The position numbers and the translations under genes are program-made. The notes under the pieces were generated by a model. That model was not told the origin of the DNA, did not search any database, and worked only from the letters and a program-made list of their open reading frames with translations. This document shows positions 1 to 8,767 of a DNA stretch of 23,369 nucleotides, one piece after another. Origin of the DNA: CAYRKT01 sp964425005 (GTDB taxonomy: Bacteria; Synergistota; Synergistia; CAYRKT01). Location of the stretch: NCBI GenBank assembly GCA_964425005.1, contig CAYRKT010000023.1:1-23369 (forward strand). The letters run 5' to 3'. The first letter of the stretch is position 1; the number at the start of each line of letters is the position of its first letter.

Positions 1-438
1 GGGGCGGACCTCCCCTGGGTTCGGCTGGTCCCCAGGAGCGTGGTGGCGGGGGTTGGCTGCAGGAGGGGGACCTCGGCGGAGGCCATAGGCTTAGCCCTCA
101 GGAGGGCGCTGGAGGAGGCCTCCCTGAGGGAGGAAAGCCTGCGCTGTCTGGCCTCGGCGGATTTGAAGAGGGGTGAGGGCTCCCTCTATCGGGTGGCGGC
201 TGAGAGGTCTTTGGAGCTGGTCTTGCTCCCCCGGGAGGCCCTGGGGGAGGCGAGGGAGGTCTCCGGAGCTGCCCTCAGGCTGCTGGGGCTTCCTGGGGTC
301 GCGGAGCCCGCGGCCAGGGCGCTGACCCCGGGGGGGAGGGAGATCCTCCGGAGGAGGGTCTTCGGCGGCGTGGTGGTCTCGCTCTTCGGGAGGAGGGTAA
401 GGCTTTGGGGAGAGGGGCTCTCTTTGTGGTCGGAATAG
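1..438 (+). CDS. cbiG: CbiG, cobalt-precorrin-5A hydrolase (C-terminal part, cut by window start)
   Basis: The frame is open from base 1 to TAG at 436-438, giving the last 145 residues. The stretch GVGCRRGTS, about 17 residues in, is the hallmark of the CbiG C-terminal domain. In the anaerobic cobalamin pathway CbiG opens the delta-lactone of cobalt-precorrin-5A and releases acetaldehyde; it acts in the cytoplasm. The end overlaps cbiH by 34 bases and cbiJ follows, so the three genes form a translationally coupled cobalamin operon. The N-terminal domain lies outside the window. Identity is secure from the motif and the neighbours. Confidence 0.9.
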   Translation, partial: GADLPWVRLVPRSVVAGVGCRRGTSAEAIGLALRRALEEASLREESLRCLASADLKRGEGSLYRVAAERSLELVLLPREALGEAREVSGAALRLLGLPGVAEPAARALTPGGREILRRRVFGGVVVSLFGRRVRLWGEGLSLWSE

Positions 439-1139
439 GGCCTGGCAAGAGGGAGCACATGACGCTCAAGGCCATGGAGGTCATAGGGGGAAGCGAGGTG
501 GTCCTGGGCTACGGGCCCTACCTGTCCATGGTGGAGGACCTGCTCGAGGGGAAGGAGGTCGAGCCCTTCGGGATGGGGGAGGAGGTGGCCAGGGCCTCGA
601 GGGCGGTGGAGCTGGCCCTGAGGGGGAGGAGGGTGTCTCTCCTGAGCGGGGGGGACGCCACGGTCTACGGCATGGCCTCCTTGGCACTGGAGCTGGCCCT
701 GGGAGCCGGGGTCGAGGTGGAGGTGGTGCCGGGGGTGACGGCGGCGCTCGCGGCCTCGGCGCTTTTGGGAGCCCCTCTGGGGCACGACGTGGCCTTCGTG
801 AGCCTCAGCGACCTTCTGACCCCCTGGGAGACCATAGAGGGGCGCCTTCGCGGGGCTGGGATGGGCGACTTCGTGGTCTGCCTCTACAACCCCGGGAGCA
901 GGGGGAGGAGGGATAGGCTCAGGAGGGCCTGCGAGGTCCTGTCCCTCTACAGGAGTCCATCCACCCCGTGCGGGGTGGTCAAGAACGCCATGAGGGAGGA
1001 GGGGCAGGAGGTCCTCATCACCGACCTGGAGGGCCTGTCGGGCATGGAGCTGGACATGTCGAGCCTGGCGGTGGTGGGGAGTTCCGCCACGAAGGTGGTG
1101 GACGGGCGCCTGATAACCCCGAGGGGGTACAGGGTTTGA
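405..1139 (+). CDS. cbiH: CbiH/CobJ, precorrin-3B C17-methyltransferase
   Basis: This 244-residue protein has the tetrapyrrole (SAM) methylase fold: FVVGIGPG near the N-terminus, SGGDATVYGMA around residues 80-90 (the usual form is SGDPGVYGMA), and LYNPGSRGRR around 160-169, which is typical of the C17-methylase branch. The enzyme methylates C17 and contracts the corrin ring in cobalamin synthesis. Its length is normal for the family. The start is TTG at 405, preceded by AGGAGG at 391-396 inside the end of cbiG. It ends in a TTGA overlap with cbiJ. CbiG and CbiJ on either side support the oxygen-independent pathway. Confidence 0.92.
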   Translation: MGRGALFVVGIGPGKREHMTLKAMEVIGGSEVVLGYGPYLSMVEDLLEGKEVEPFGMGEEVARASRAVELALRGRRVSLLSGGDATVYGMASLALELALGAGVEVEVVPGVTAALAASALLGAPLGHDVAFVSLSDLLTPWETIEGRLRGAGMGDFVVCLYNPGSRGRRDRLRRACEVLSLYRSPSTPCGVVKNAMREEGQEVLITDLEGLSGMELDMSSLAVVGSSATKVVDGRLITPRGYRV

Positions 1140-1894
1140 TCTGGGTCCTGGGGGGTACGAGCGACTCCAGGGAGATCGCCCTGTTCCTGCGGGGCCTGGG
1201 ACTTCCGGTGGTGCTGTCGGTGGCCACCCCCTACGGGAGGGCCTCCTTCTCGGACCTGCCGGGGGTGGACCTCCTGGAGGGACCTCTGGGGCCGGAGGAG
1301 ATGTTAGAGCTCATGGCCTCCAGGGGGGTCAGGCTGGTGGTGGACGCCTCGCACCCCTACGCGGTCTCGGCCTCCCGCGCGGCCCTGGAGGCCTCGAGGA
1401 GGGCCGAGGTCCCCTACGTCAGGTTCGAGAGGGGGAAGTCCTCGACGGAGGGGCTGCTGGAGTGCGAATCCTTCGAGGAGGCGGCGCGCCTGCTCTCGAA
1501 GGAGAGGGGTAACGTCTTCCTGGCGGTGGGGGTAAAGAACCTGGGGGTCCTGGTGAGGGAGATCGGGCCCTCCAGGGTCTACGCTAGGGTGCTCCCGAGC
1601 CCCGACTCCATAAGGCGCTCTCTGGACCTGGGGATACCCCCCTCCCACCTGGTGGCCATGCAGGGCCCCTTCCCCAGGGACCTCAACGCCTCCCTCTACA
1701 GGATGTGGAGGATAGAGCACCTTCTCACGAAGGAGAGCGGCGATGCGGGAGGCTTTCGGGACAAGGTGGAGCCCGCCCTGGAGATGGGGATAAGGGTGTG
1801 GGTGGTGAGGAGGCCGAGGAAGGAGGAGGCATTGACCTTCAGGAGTTTGGAGGAGCTGGCGGATCTCCTCAGATCCCTGGGGTTCACGGGCTAG
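1136..1894 (+). CDS. cbiJ: CbiJ/CobK, cobalt-precorrin-6A reductase
   Basis: This 252-residue protein opens with IWVLGGTSDSREI (residues 2-14), the nucleotide-binding start of the precorrin-6x reductase family, and carries DASHPYA near residues 69-75. It reduces the precorrin-6A ring with NAD(P)H in cobalamin synthesis. The reading frame is open further upstream, but TTG at 1136 is the better start: it gives the usual family N-terminus, overlaps the cbiH stop by four bases (TTGA), and has a G-rich ribosome site (GAGGGGG) at 1121-1127. Length is normal. It is probably the last classical cobalamin gene of this operon. Confidence 0.9.
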   Translation: MIWVLGGTSDSREIALFLRGLGLPVVLSVATPYGRASFSDLPGVDLLEGPLGPEEMLELMASRGVRLVVDASHPYAVSASRAALEASRRAEVPYVRFERGKSSTEGLLECESFEEAARLLSKERGNVFLAVGVKNLGVLVREIGPSRVYARVLPSPDSIRRSLDLGIPPSHLVAMQGPFPRDLNASLYRMWRIEHLLTKESGDAGGFRDKVEPALEMGIRVWVVRRPRKEEALTFRSLEELADLLRSLGFTG

Positions 1895-1909
1895 GCGCCC
1901 CTCCCGGGT

Positions 1910-1925
1910 GCGATCGACCGATCGC
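1910..1925. repeat. Perfect 7-bp inverted repeat between cbiJ and the DUF4213-type gene
   Basis: GCGATCG (1910-1916) and CGATCGC (1919-1925) are perfect inverted arms around AC. The element sits in the 53-base gap just upstream of the ribosome site of the next gene. It could be a small operator or RNA hairpin; no T tract follows, so it is not a terminator. Confidence 0.4.
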
Positions 1926-1947
1926 GGCGCTGGAGGGGGGGTGCGCT

Positions 1948-2412
1948 TTGGGTTTCTACGAGGACCTGAGGGTCAGGTTTCGCGCTCTGCTCGAGGAGCA
2001 CGGCCTGAGCGGCGACCAAGGGGTGCAGGTGCTGTCGGCCAGTAGCCTGAGCCCCCGCGAGGCCATAGGGGATCCCGGTCGCGACGACTTCCTCCTGCTC
2101 AGGGGCAGGGAGGTGATGGTGGAGGCCCCCTTCGGGGGTTCTAGGGGCCAGGCCCACACGGACGAGCCCGGCGAGGCCGTCCTGTCCCTGGGGGAGATCC
2201 TGGACATGCCCGCCGAGACGAGCTTCCGGAGGGCAGTTCTGATATCCTCCCTGAACGCGGCGATGCGGTATCCTGGTATGGCAAAAGGCACCGCCGTGAA
2301 CGGCACCTTCGGGCGACTCGCGGTGGGCAGGAGGACGATCTTCTACGGGGTCTCCGTGGCCGGCATAGCAGAGCTCTACGGGCTCGAGCGCTTCTGTCCT
2401 TTCGGCCGCTGA
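1948..2412 (+). CDS. Short DUF4213/DUF364-type (putative heavy-metal chelation) protein, apparently lacking its middle
   Basis: This 154-residue protein starts at TTG 1948 behind GGAGGGGGG (1932-1940). The N-terminal part, including AIGDPGRDDF, LLLRGREVMVEAPF and SRGQAHTDEP, resembles the DUF4213/DUF364 putative heavy-metal chelation family as I know it; members are commonly about 240-260 residues. The C-terminus (GTAVNGTF, IFYGVSVAGIAELYGLERFCPFG) resembles the far C-terminal end of the same family. From memory, some 80-100 residues that normally lie between these parts are absent after residue ~110 (AMRYPGMA). Codons near the junction (CGG, TAT, CCT, GGT, GCA, AAA, CGA) are unlike the local bias. 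It could be a natural mini-form or a decayed gene. Position after cbiGHJ suggests a link to metal or corrinoid metabolism, but the function is unknown. Confidence 0.65.
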   Translation: MGFYEDLRVRFRALLEEHGLSGDQGVQVLSASSLSPREAIGDPGRDDFLLLRGREVMVEAPFGGSRGQAHTDEPGEAVLSLGEILDMPAETSFRRAVLISSLNAAMRYPGMAKGTAVNGTFGRLAVGRRTIFYGVSVAGIAELYGLERFCPFGR

Positions 2413-2435
2413 GGGGGCGGTTTTCTCCTTCTCCC

Positions 2436-2464
2436 TTGAACGGTGGAGGGCTTTGTGGTATTAT
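2436..2464 (+). promoter_or_regulatory. Sigma-70-type promoter of tRNA-Arg(CCT)
   Basis: TTGAAC (2436-2441) and TATTAT (2459-2464) are separated by exactly 17 bases, close to the TTGACA/TATAAT consensus. Transcription should start near 2471, a few bases before the mature tRNA 5' end at 2478. It lies in the gap after the DUF4213-type gene and may also serve hppA, because no terminator separates the tRNA from hppA. Confidence 0.75.
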
Positions 2465-2477
2465 GGTCGATGCTGGT

Positions 2478-2554
2478 GGGCCTGTAGCTCAAGAGGACAG
2501 AGCGACGGTTTCCTAAACCGTAGGTTGGAGGTTCGACTCCTCTCAGGCCCGCCA
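2478..2554 (+). tRNA. tRNA-Arg, anticodon CCT
   Basis: A full cloverleaf can be drawn. The acceptor GGGCCTG (2478-2484) pairs with CAGGCCC (2544-2550). The D stem is GCTC/GAGC. The anticodon stem ACGGT (2505-2509) pairs with ACCGT (2517-2521), with loop TTCCTAA. The T stem GGAGG/CCTCT encloses TTCGACT. The discriminator is G and CCA is encoded (2552-2554). Anticodon CCT (2512-2514) reads AGG, by far the favoured Arg codon in this window (for example 11 of 13 Arg codons in rqcP). The tRNA is therefore a major decoder here, not a minor one. Confidence 0.95.
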
Positions 2555-2566
2555 TTATATTTTCGC

Positions 2567-2579
2567 GCTTAGTCTAAGC
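2567..2579. repeat. Inverted repeat in the tRNA-hppA spacer
   Basis: GCTTAG (2567-2572) and CTAAGC (2574-2579) are perfect arms around a single T, between the tRNA and the hppA ribosome site. No T run follows. It may be an operator-like dyad or a processing site downstream of the tRNA; the role is unknown. Confidence 0.35.
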
Positions 2580-2600
2580 TCTCGGGAGGGGGTTCGCTCG

Positions 2601-4568
<1,968 letters not shown>

Positions 4569-4595
4569 ACGAGGGGTGGGCTCTGGCGCGATGGA

Positions 4596-4640
4596 GGCCT
4601 GTCCTGGGGGGCGCGGAGCGCCTCCGGACAGGCCCTTTTT
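4596..4640 (+). terminator. Strong intrinsic terminator after hppA
   Basis: GGCCTGTCC (4596-4604) pairs perfectly with GGACAGGCC (4626-4634). Inside it GGGGGCGC (4607-4614) pairs with GCGCCTCC (4618-4625) with one G-T wobble and loop GGA. TTTTT follows at 4636-4640. This is a textbook Rho-independent terminator. It ends only 18 bases before the dnaG start codon. Confidence 0.92.
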
Positions 4641-4658
4641 CCCTGAGGTGGTGAGCCT

Positions 4659-6374
4659 TTGGGCGCTTCCCTGAGGGACCTGGTGGAGCTGGTTAAGGAG
4701 AGGGTCGACATAGTGGACCTGGTCTCGGAGTACGTGAACCTGAGGAGGTCGGGCAGGGGGTACAAAGCCCTCTGCCCCTTCCACCAGGAGAGGACCCCCT
4801 CCTTCTACGTCTCCCCCGACCTTCGCTCCTTCCACTGCTTCGGCTGCGGCAAGCACGGGGACGTCATCACTTTCCTCCAGGAGATGGAGGGGCTCACCTT
4901 CAGGGAGGCCCTGCTGGAGCTGGCGGGACGCTGCGGGATCGAGGTGAAGGACTTGGCCCTCGGCGAGGCCTCCCCCGCCTCTTCGCTGGGGGCGCTAAAC
5001 GAGGAGGCTTGTTCCTTCTTCAAGGAGGCGCTCTTTTCCCCCTCGGGCAGGCCGGCTCTGGAGTACCTGAGGAGCAGGGGCGTCGAGGGGGAAGACCTTA
5101 GGCTCTTCGAGCTGGGCTTTGCCCCCCTGGCCTTCGACGCCCTGGTCTCCCGCCTCAGGGCCAGGGGCTTCGGCGACCGACAGATCCTGCTCTCGGGGTT
5201 GGCCGTGGAGGGCAAGACGGGGTTGAAGGACCTCTTCAGGGGCAGGGTGATCTTCCCCATAAGGGGCCCTTCGGGGAGGCTTCTGGGTTTCGGGGGGAGG
5301 TCGATCCAGGGGGAGGAGCCGAAGTACCTGAACACCCCCACCACGCCGCTCTTCGACAAGTCCAGGGTCCTCTACCCCGTGAACCTGGCCAGGGAGCACA
5401 TGAGGAGGAAGGGCTGCGCCATCCTGGTGGAGGGTTACATGGACGCCCTGACCCTTCACCGCCTCGGCTTCGGGGAGACGGTGGCCTCCCTGGGCACCGC
5501 CCTCTCGGAGGAACAGGCGAGGGTCCTCTCGAGGATGGTGAAGAGGGTGTATTTGTGCTACGACGCCGACCTGGCGGGGCATAAGGCCTCCTTGAGGGGT
5601 CTTTCCCTCCTCCTGGGAAGCGGCCTTGAGGTGAGGGCTGTGCGGCTCCCGGAGGGGCACGACCCGGACAGCTTCGCTCGCGAGTTCGGGCCCAGGGCCT
5701 TCTCGGCCCTGCTGGAGGAGTCCCTCGACGTGGTGGACTTCCTGGTCGTATCCCTCAGGGAGAGGTCTGGCTCGTCCACCAGGGAGATCCTGGAGGCCAT
5801 AGCCCCCCTCTTCCTCTCCATGGACGAGCCCTTCAGGGAGGTGGCCCTCAGGAGGCTGTCGCTGGCGCTTGGCCTGTCGCGCTCGTCGCTGGAGGGCTTT
5901 GTGGTATCCTCTAAGGAAAGGGGCGAGGGGACGGCGCCCGGGGCGCCCTCCCGGGTGCGTCGGGGAGGTGGGAGAGGTGCCGTGGAGCTCAGGCCCCTCA
6001 TCGCGTACCTCTGGCATTCCCACCCGGGCGGCAGGGAGGCTCTGCTCAGGGCCGACCCGGAGCTCTCCTTCGCCAGAGGGGACGAGCTCCTGTCCAGGCT
6101 GGTCAGGGACGAGGAGCTATCCGAGGGGGAGCTGGAGGAGCTCTCGAGGCTTTGCGCCCTGGGGGCGCGAAGCTGGGAGGAGCTGTTCCTCCCCCACCTT
6201 TCGGGGGAGGAGGGGCTCTCTGAGGTGGCGGAGCTGCTCAGGCTCAAGAGGCTCAGGGAGGAGTACGAGGAGCTCAGGCGCAGGGCGGTCTCCGGGATGG
6301 CCACCGCCGAGGAGCTCCTGAGGATGGGGGAGCTGTCCAAGTTGCTGGGCGGTCGCAAGATCGGCCTGGCTTAG
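4659..6374 (+). CDS. dnaG: DNA primase DnaG
   Basis: This 571-residue protein makes RNA primers for the replication fork with the DnaB helicase. The CHC2-type zinc site is visible as CPFH near residue 39 and FHCFGCG near 58-64. The catalytic Toprim core shows VEGYMDA near residue 257 and YDADLAG near 302. A basic, Gly/Arg-rich linker around 425-440 leads to the helical C-terminal domain that binds DnaB. The length is typical. The start is TTG at 4659 with GAGGTGG at 4645-4651. rpoD follows closely, as in the widespread dnaG-rpoD arrangement. The terminator just upstream leaves no room for a normal promoter in the gap. Confidence 0.97.
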   Translation: MGASLRDLVELVKERVDIVDLVSEYVNLRRSGRGYKALCPFHQERTPSFYVSPDLRSFHCFGCGKHGDVITFLQEMEGLTFREALLELAGRCGIEVKDLALGEASPASSLGALNEEACSFFKEALFSPSGRPALEYLRSRGVEGEDLRLFELGFAPLAFDALVSRLRARGFGDRQILLSGLAVEGKTGLKDLFRGRVIFPIRGPSGRLLGFGGRSIQGEEPKYLNTPTTPLFDKSRVLYPVNLAREHMRRKGCAILVEGYMDALTLHRLGFGETVASLGTALSEEQARVLSRMVKRVYLCYDADLAGHKASLRGLSLLLGSGLEVRAVRLPEGHDPDSFAREFGPRAFSALLEESLDVVDFLVVSLRERSGSSTREILEAIAPLFLSMDEPFREVALRRLSLALGLSRSSLEGFVVSSKERGEGTAPGAPSRVRRGGGRGAVELRPLIAYLWHSHPGGREALLRADPELSFARGDELLSRLVRDEELSEGELEELSRLCALGARSWEELFLPHLSGEEGLSEVAELLRLKRLREEYEELRRRAVSGMATAEELLRMGELSKLLGGRKIGLA

Positions 6375-6395
6375 GCCGTGGAGGTGCATGGGAGT

Positions 6396-7595
6396 ATGCT
6401 GGAGAGGGCTGACGATTGGGAGGACAGGAGGGGTCCGGGCGGCGAGGGGGACTACCCCCTGGAGGAGCTGGAAGTCCAGCCGGAGGAGGACCTCTTCGCC
6501 GAGATCGAGGGTAGCGAGGCCTTCAAGGAGCTCATAAAGGAGGGTAAGGGGAAGGGATACCTCACCTACGACGACATAGAGAGGTTTTTGCCCTCCGACT
6601 CGGTGAACGCCGAGACGCTGGACGCCCTCTACCTGAACCTCAGCGAGCTGGGGCTCGAGGTGCTGGAGGGGGAGAGGGCCGAGGCCATAGCGCCCAGGGC
6701 CGAGGAGATCCCCGAGAGCCTGGAGGAGATCCTGGAGGAGGAAGAGGAGGAGGGGAGGATAGATGCCGCCTCGAGCGACCCCGTTAGGATGTACCTGCGA
6801 GAGATAGGGAAGATAGAGCTTCTCACCCCCGAGGAGGAGGTGGAGCTCGCCAGGAGGGTCGAGCAGGGGGACGAGGAGGCCAAGCGCAGGCTGATAGAGG
6901 CCAACCTCAGGCTGGTGGTGAGCGTGGCCAAGAAGTACGTCAACCGGGGGCTTTTGTTCCTCGACCTCATCCAGGAGGGCAACCTGGGCCTCATAAGGGC
7001 GGTGGAGAAGTTCGACTACCGCAAGGGCTATAAGTTCAGCACCTACGCCACCTGGTGGATAAGGCAGGCCATCACCAGGGCCATAGCCGACCAGGCGCGC
7101 ACCATAAGGGTCCCCGTCCACATGGTGGAGACCATGAACAAGGTGAACCGGGTGGCCAGGAACATGGCCCAGGCGCTGGGTAGGGAGCCCACCTCCGAGG
7201 AGATAGCCAGGGAGCTCAGGATGCCGGTGGAGAAGGTGGAGGAGATAAAGAAGATCATGATGGAGCCCATATCGCTGGAGACCCCCATAGGGGAGGAGGA
7301 GGACAGCCAGCTGGGCGACTTCATGGACGACAAGGAGACCCCCTCCCCCGAGGAGAGCGCCGCCAACAAGCTCCTCAAGGAGCAGCTCGCCGAGCTCTTG
7401 GGGGAGCTCACCGAGAGGGAGAGGGAGGTGTTGAAGCTCCGGTTCGGCCTGGAGGACGGCAGGCCCTACACCCTCGAGGAGGTGGGGAGGAAGTTCAAGG
7501 TGACCAGGGAGCGCATAAGGCAGATAGAGGCCAAGGCCTTGAGGAAGCTTCGTCATCCCATGAGGAGCAGGAAGCTCAGGGACTTCCTGGACTAG
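6396..7595 (+). CDS. rpoD: Primary sigma factor RpoD (sigma-70/SigA)
   Basis: This 399-residue housekeeping sigma factor has all regions in order: an acidic N-terminal region 1.1 (residues ~20-95), region 1.2 beginning DPVRMYLREIG near 127, region 2 with ANLRLVVSVAKKY near 168, region 2.4 with YATWWIRQAI near 217 for -10 recognition, region 3, and region 4 with LTEREREVLKLRFG near 338 and TRERIRQIEAKALRKLR near 369-386 for -35 recognition. I chose ATG 6396 because GGAGGTG lies at 6380-6386. An earlier in-frame GTG at 6378 has no ribosome site. The protein has the SigA layout, without the long insert of enterobacterial RpoD. It is probably cotranscribed with dnaG. Confidence 0.97.
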   Translation: MLERADDWEDRRGPGGEGDYPLEELEVQPEEDLFAEIEGSEAFKELIKEGKGKGYLTYDDIERFLPSDSVNAETLDALYLNLSELGLEVLEGERAEAIAPRAEEIPESLEEILEEEEEEGRIDAASSDPVRMYLREIGKIELLTPEEEVELARRVEQGDEEAKRRLIEANLRLVVSVAKKYVNRGLLFLDLIQEGNLGLIRAVEKFDYRKGYKFSTYATWWIRQAITRAIADQARTIRVPVHMVETMNKVNRVARNMAQALGREPTSEEIARELRMPVEKVEEIKKIMMEPISLETPIGEEEDSQLGDFMDDKETPSPEESAANKLLKEQLAELLGELTEREREVLKLRFGLEDGRPYTLEEVGRKFKVTRERIRQIEAKALRKLRHPMRSRKLRDFLD

Positions 7596-7611
7596 TCCCC
7601 CTGTCGGGGGA
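7596..7611 (+). other. Short hairpin directly after the rpoD stop
   Basis: TCCCCC (7596-7601) pairs with GGGGGA (7606-7611) across the loop TGTC, directly after the rpoD stop codon. No T run follows and the next ribosome site is close. It is more likely an RNA stability or processing element than a terminator. Confidence 0.4.
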
Positions 7612-7642
7612 GGAGGACGCCATCCAGAGGGAGGTGGGGAGC

Positions 7643-8761
7643 GTGAGGAAGGCGGTCATCGGGGAGCTGTTGCGGGCGTTCGGGGACTCCACCCAGGTCT
7701 TGAGCCTCTTCGCCGACCTGGACAGGTCCAAGAGGGGTCCCAGGGAGATGGCCCTTGAGCTCAAGAACCTCTACAGGGAGGCCCTGGAGCTTTGCCCCGA
7801 GGGGAGGAGGGAGGCGCTCTCGGGGCTCGAGAGGGCCCTCTCACCGTACGTGGGGGGCGTGGCGGAGGAGTTCCCCAGGGGGCTTGCGGTCTTCGTGGAC
7901 CTCGACTCCGGCAGGACCAGCGAGTTGGCGCTTCCCGCGCCCGTCCCCAGCCAGGTGGTCCTGAGGGGTAGACCCTACCTTACGCCCCTCCTCGCGACCC
8001 TGACGCCCTTCAGGAGGACTCTCATAGCGGTGGTCAGTCCCAAGCGCTCGGCCTTCTTCTCCTTCGAGGGGGGGAGGATGAGGCTTCTGGAGGCGGTGGA
8101 GAGGGAGGACGTCCCCAGGAAGGTCAAGAGCAGCGGCTGGTATGGACTCAAGGACCGGAGGATAGAGAGGTGGGTGGAGCAGCAGCTTCTGGACCACTTC
8201 AAGGCCCTCGCGGCCCTCACGGTGGAGAGGGCCTCCGACGGGGACTTCCGCAGGGTGGCGGTGGGGGGATCTCCCGAGAACGCCTCCCTCTTCTTCGAGC
8301 TGATCCAGCCGGTCCTGTCCCCCTTGGGCGCGGAGGCTTTGGTGCTGGAGGAGCTGGGGGAGGTCTTCGACCCCCTGGCGGTGGAGTCGGTCTACCTGGA
8401 GAGGAGCATGAGGGACTTCTGGGAGGAGGGGGAGAGGGCTGTGGCCTCGGTGATGGAGTCCCCCCTCTCCGCCAGGGGGCTAAGGGGGGTCGTCAGGGCC
8501 CTGAACTACAGGGCGGTCCACCAGCTGGTGGTGGGCGAGCCCTACAGGGCGAGGGGGGTGATGTGTCCCTCCTGCGGGACGCTGGGCCTGGACGAGGAGG
8601 AGTGCTCCGGGTGCGGCGGCAGCGCCGTCCTGGTGGACGACCTGCTGGAGGAGATGATCCACCTGGCCCTGGCCCAGAACGCCGACGTGATGGTCCTGGG
8701 AAGGCCCACGTTGCTTCGCGAGCACGACGAGGTGGGGGCTCTGCTTCGCTTCGAGGTCTGA
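7643..8761 (+). CDS. Bacterial eRF1-like protein (baeRF type, family-10-like) with zinc ribbon and no GGQ motif
   Basis: This protein of about 372 residues resembles the bacterial archaeo-eukaryotic release-factor-like families. The N-terminal part ends near LTPFRRTLIAVVSPKRSAFF, the usual entry to the central domain. In the central domain, where eRF1 carries GGQ, it reads SSGWYGLKDRRIERW (from Ser163), with no GGQ. A zinc ribbon, CPSC (Cys308, Cys311) and CSGC (Cys321, Cys324), sits in the C-terminal L7Ae-like domain, which ends HDEVGALLRF. Family members are thought to bind the ribosomal A site in rescue or hibernation; the function here is inferred. GTG 7643 is preferred (GGAGGTG at 7630-7636); GTG 7634 would add three residues. 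It lies between rpoD and rqcP, a telling place for a translation factor. Confidence 0.72.
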   Translation: MRKAVIGELLRAFGDSTQVLSLFADLDRSKRGPREMALELKNLYREALELCPEGRREALSGLERALSPYVGGVAEEFPRGLAVFVDLDSGRTSELALPAPVPSQVVLRGRPYLTPLLATLTPFRRTLIAVVSPKRSAFFSFEGGRMRLLEAVEREDVPRKVKSSGWYGLKDRRIERWVEQQLLDHFKALAALTVERASDGDFRRVAVGGSPENASLFFELIQPVLSPLGAEALVLEELGEVFDPLAVESVYLERSMRDFWEEGERAVASVMESPLSARGLRGVVRALNYRAVHQLVVGEPYRARGVMCPSCGTLGLDEEECSGCGGSAVLVDDLLEEMIHLALAQNADVMVLGRPTLLREHDEVGALLRFEV

Positions 8762-8767
8762 GGGGAG

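Noticed and set aside
2532..2561. Promoter for hppA directly after the tRNA (TATATT near 2556)
   Set aside because: No acceptable -35 is found at 16-18 bases; the matching position lies in the tRNA T loop. Cotranscription with the tRNA is simpler.
5933..5950. GGCGCC-rich palindrome in dnaG
   Set aside because: It lies in the low-complexity Gly/Ala/Pro linker between the Toprim core and the C-terminal domain; GC-rich linker codons explain it.
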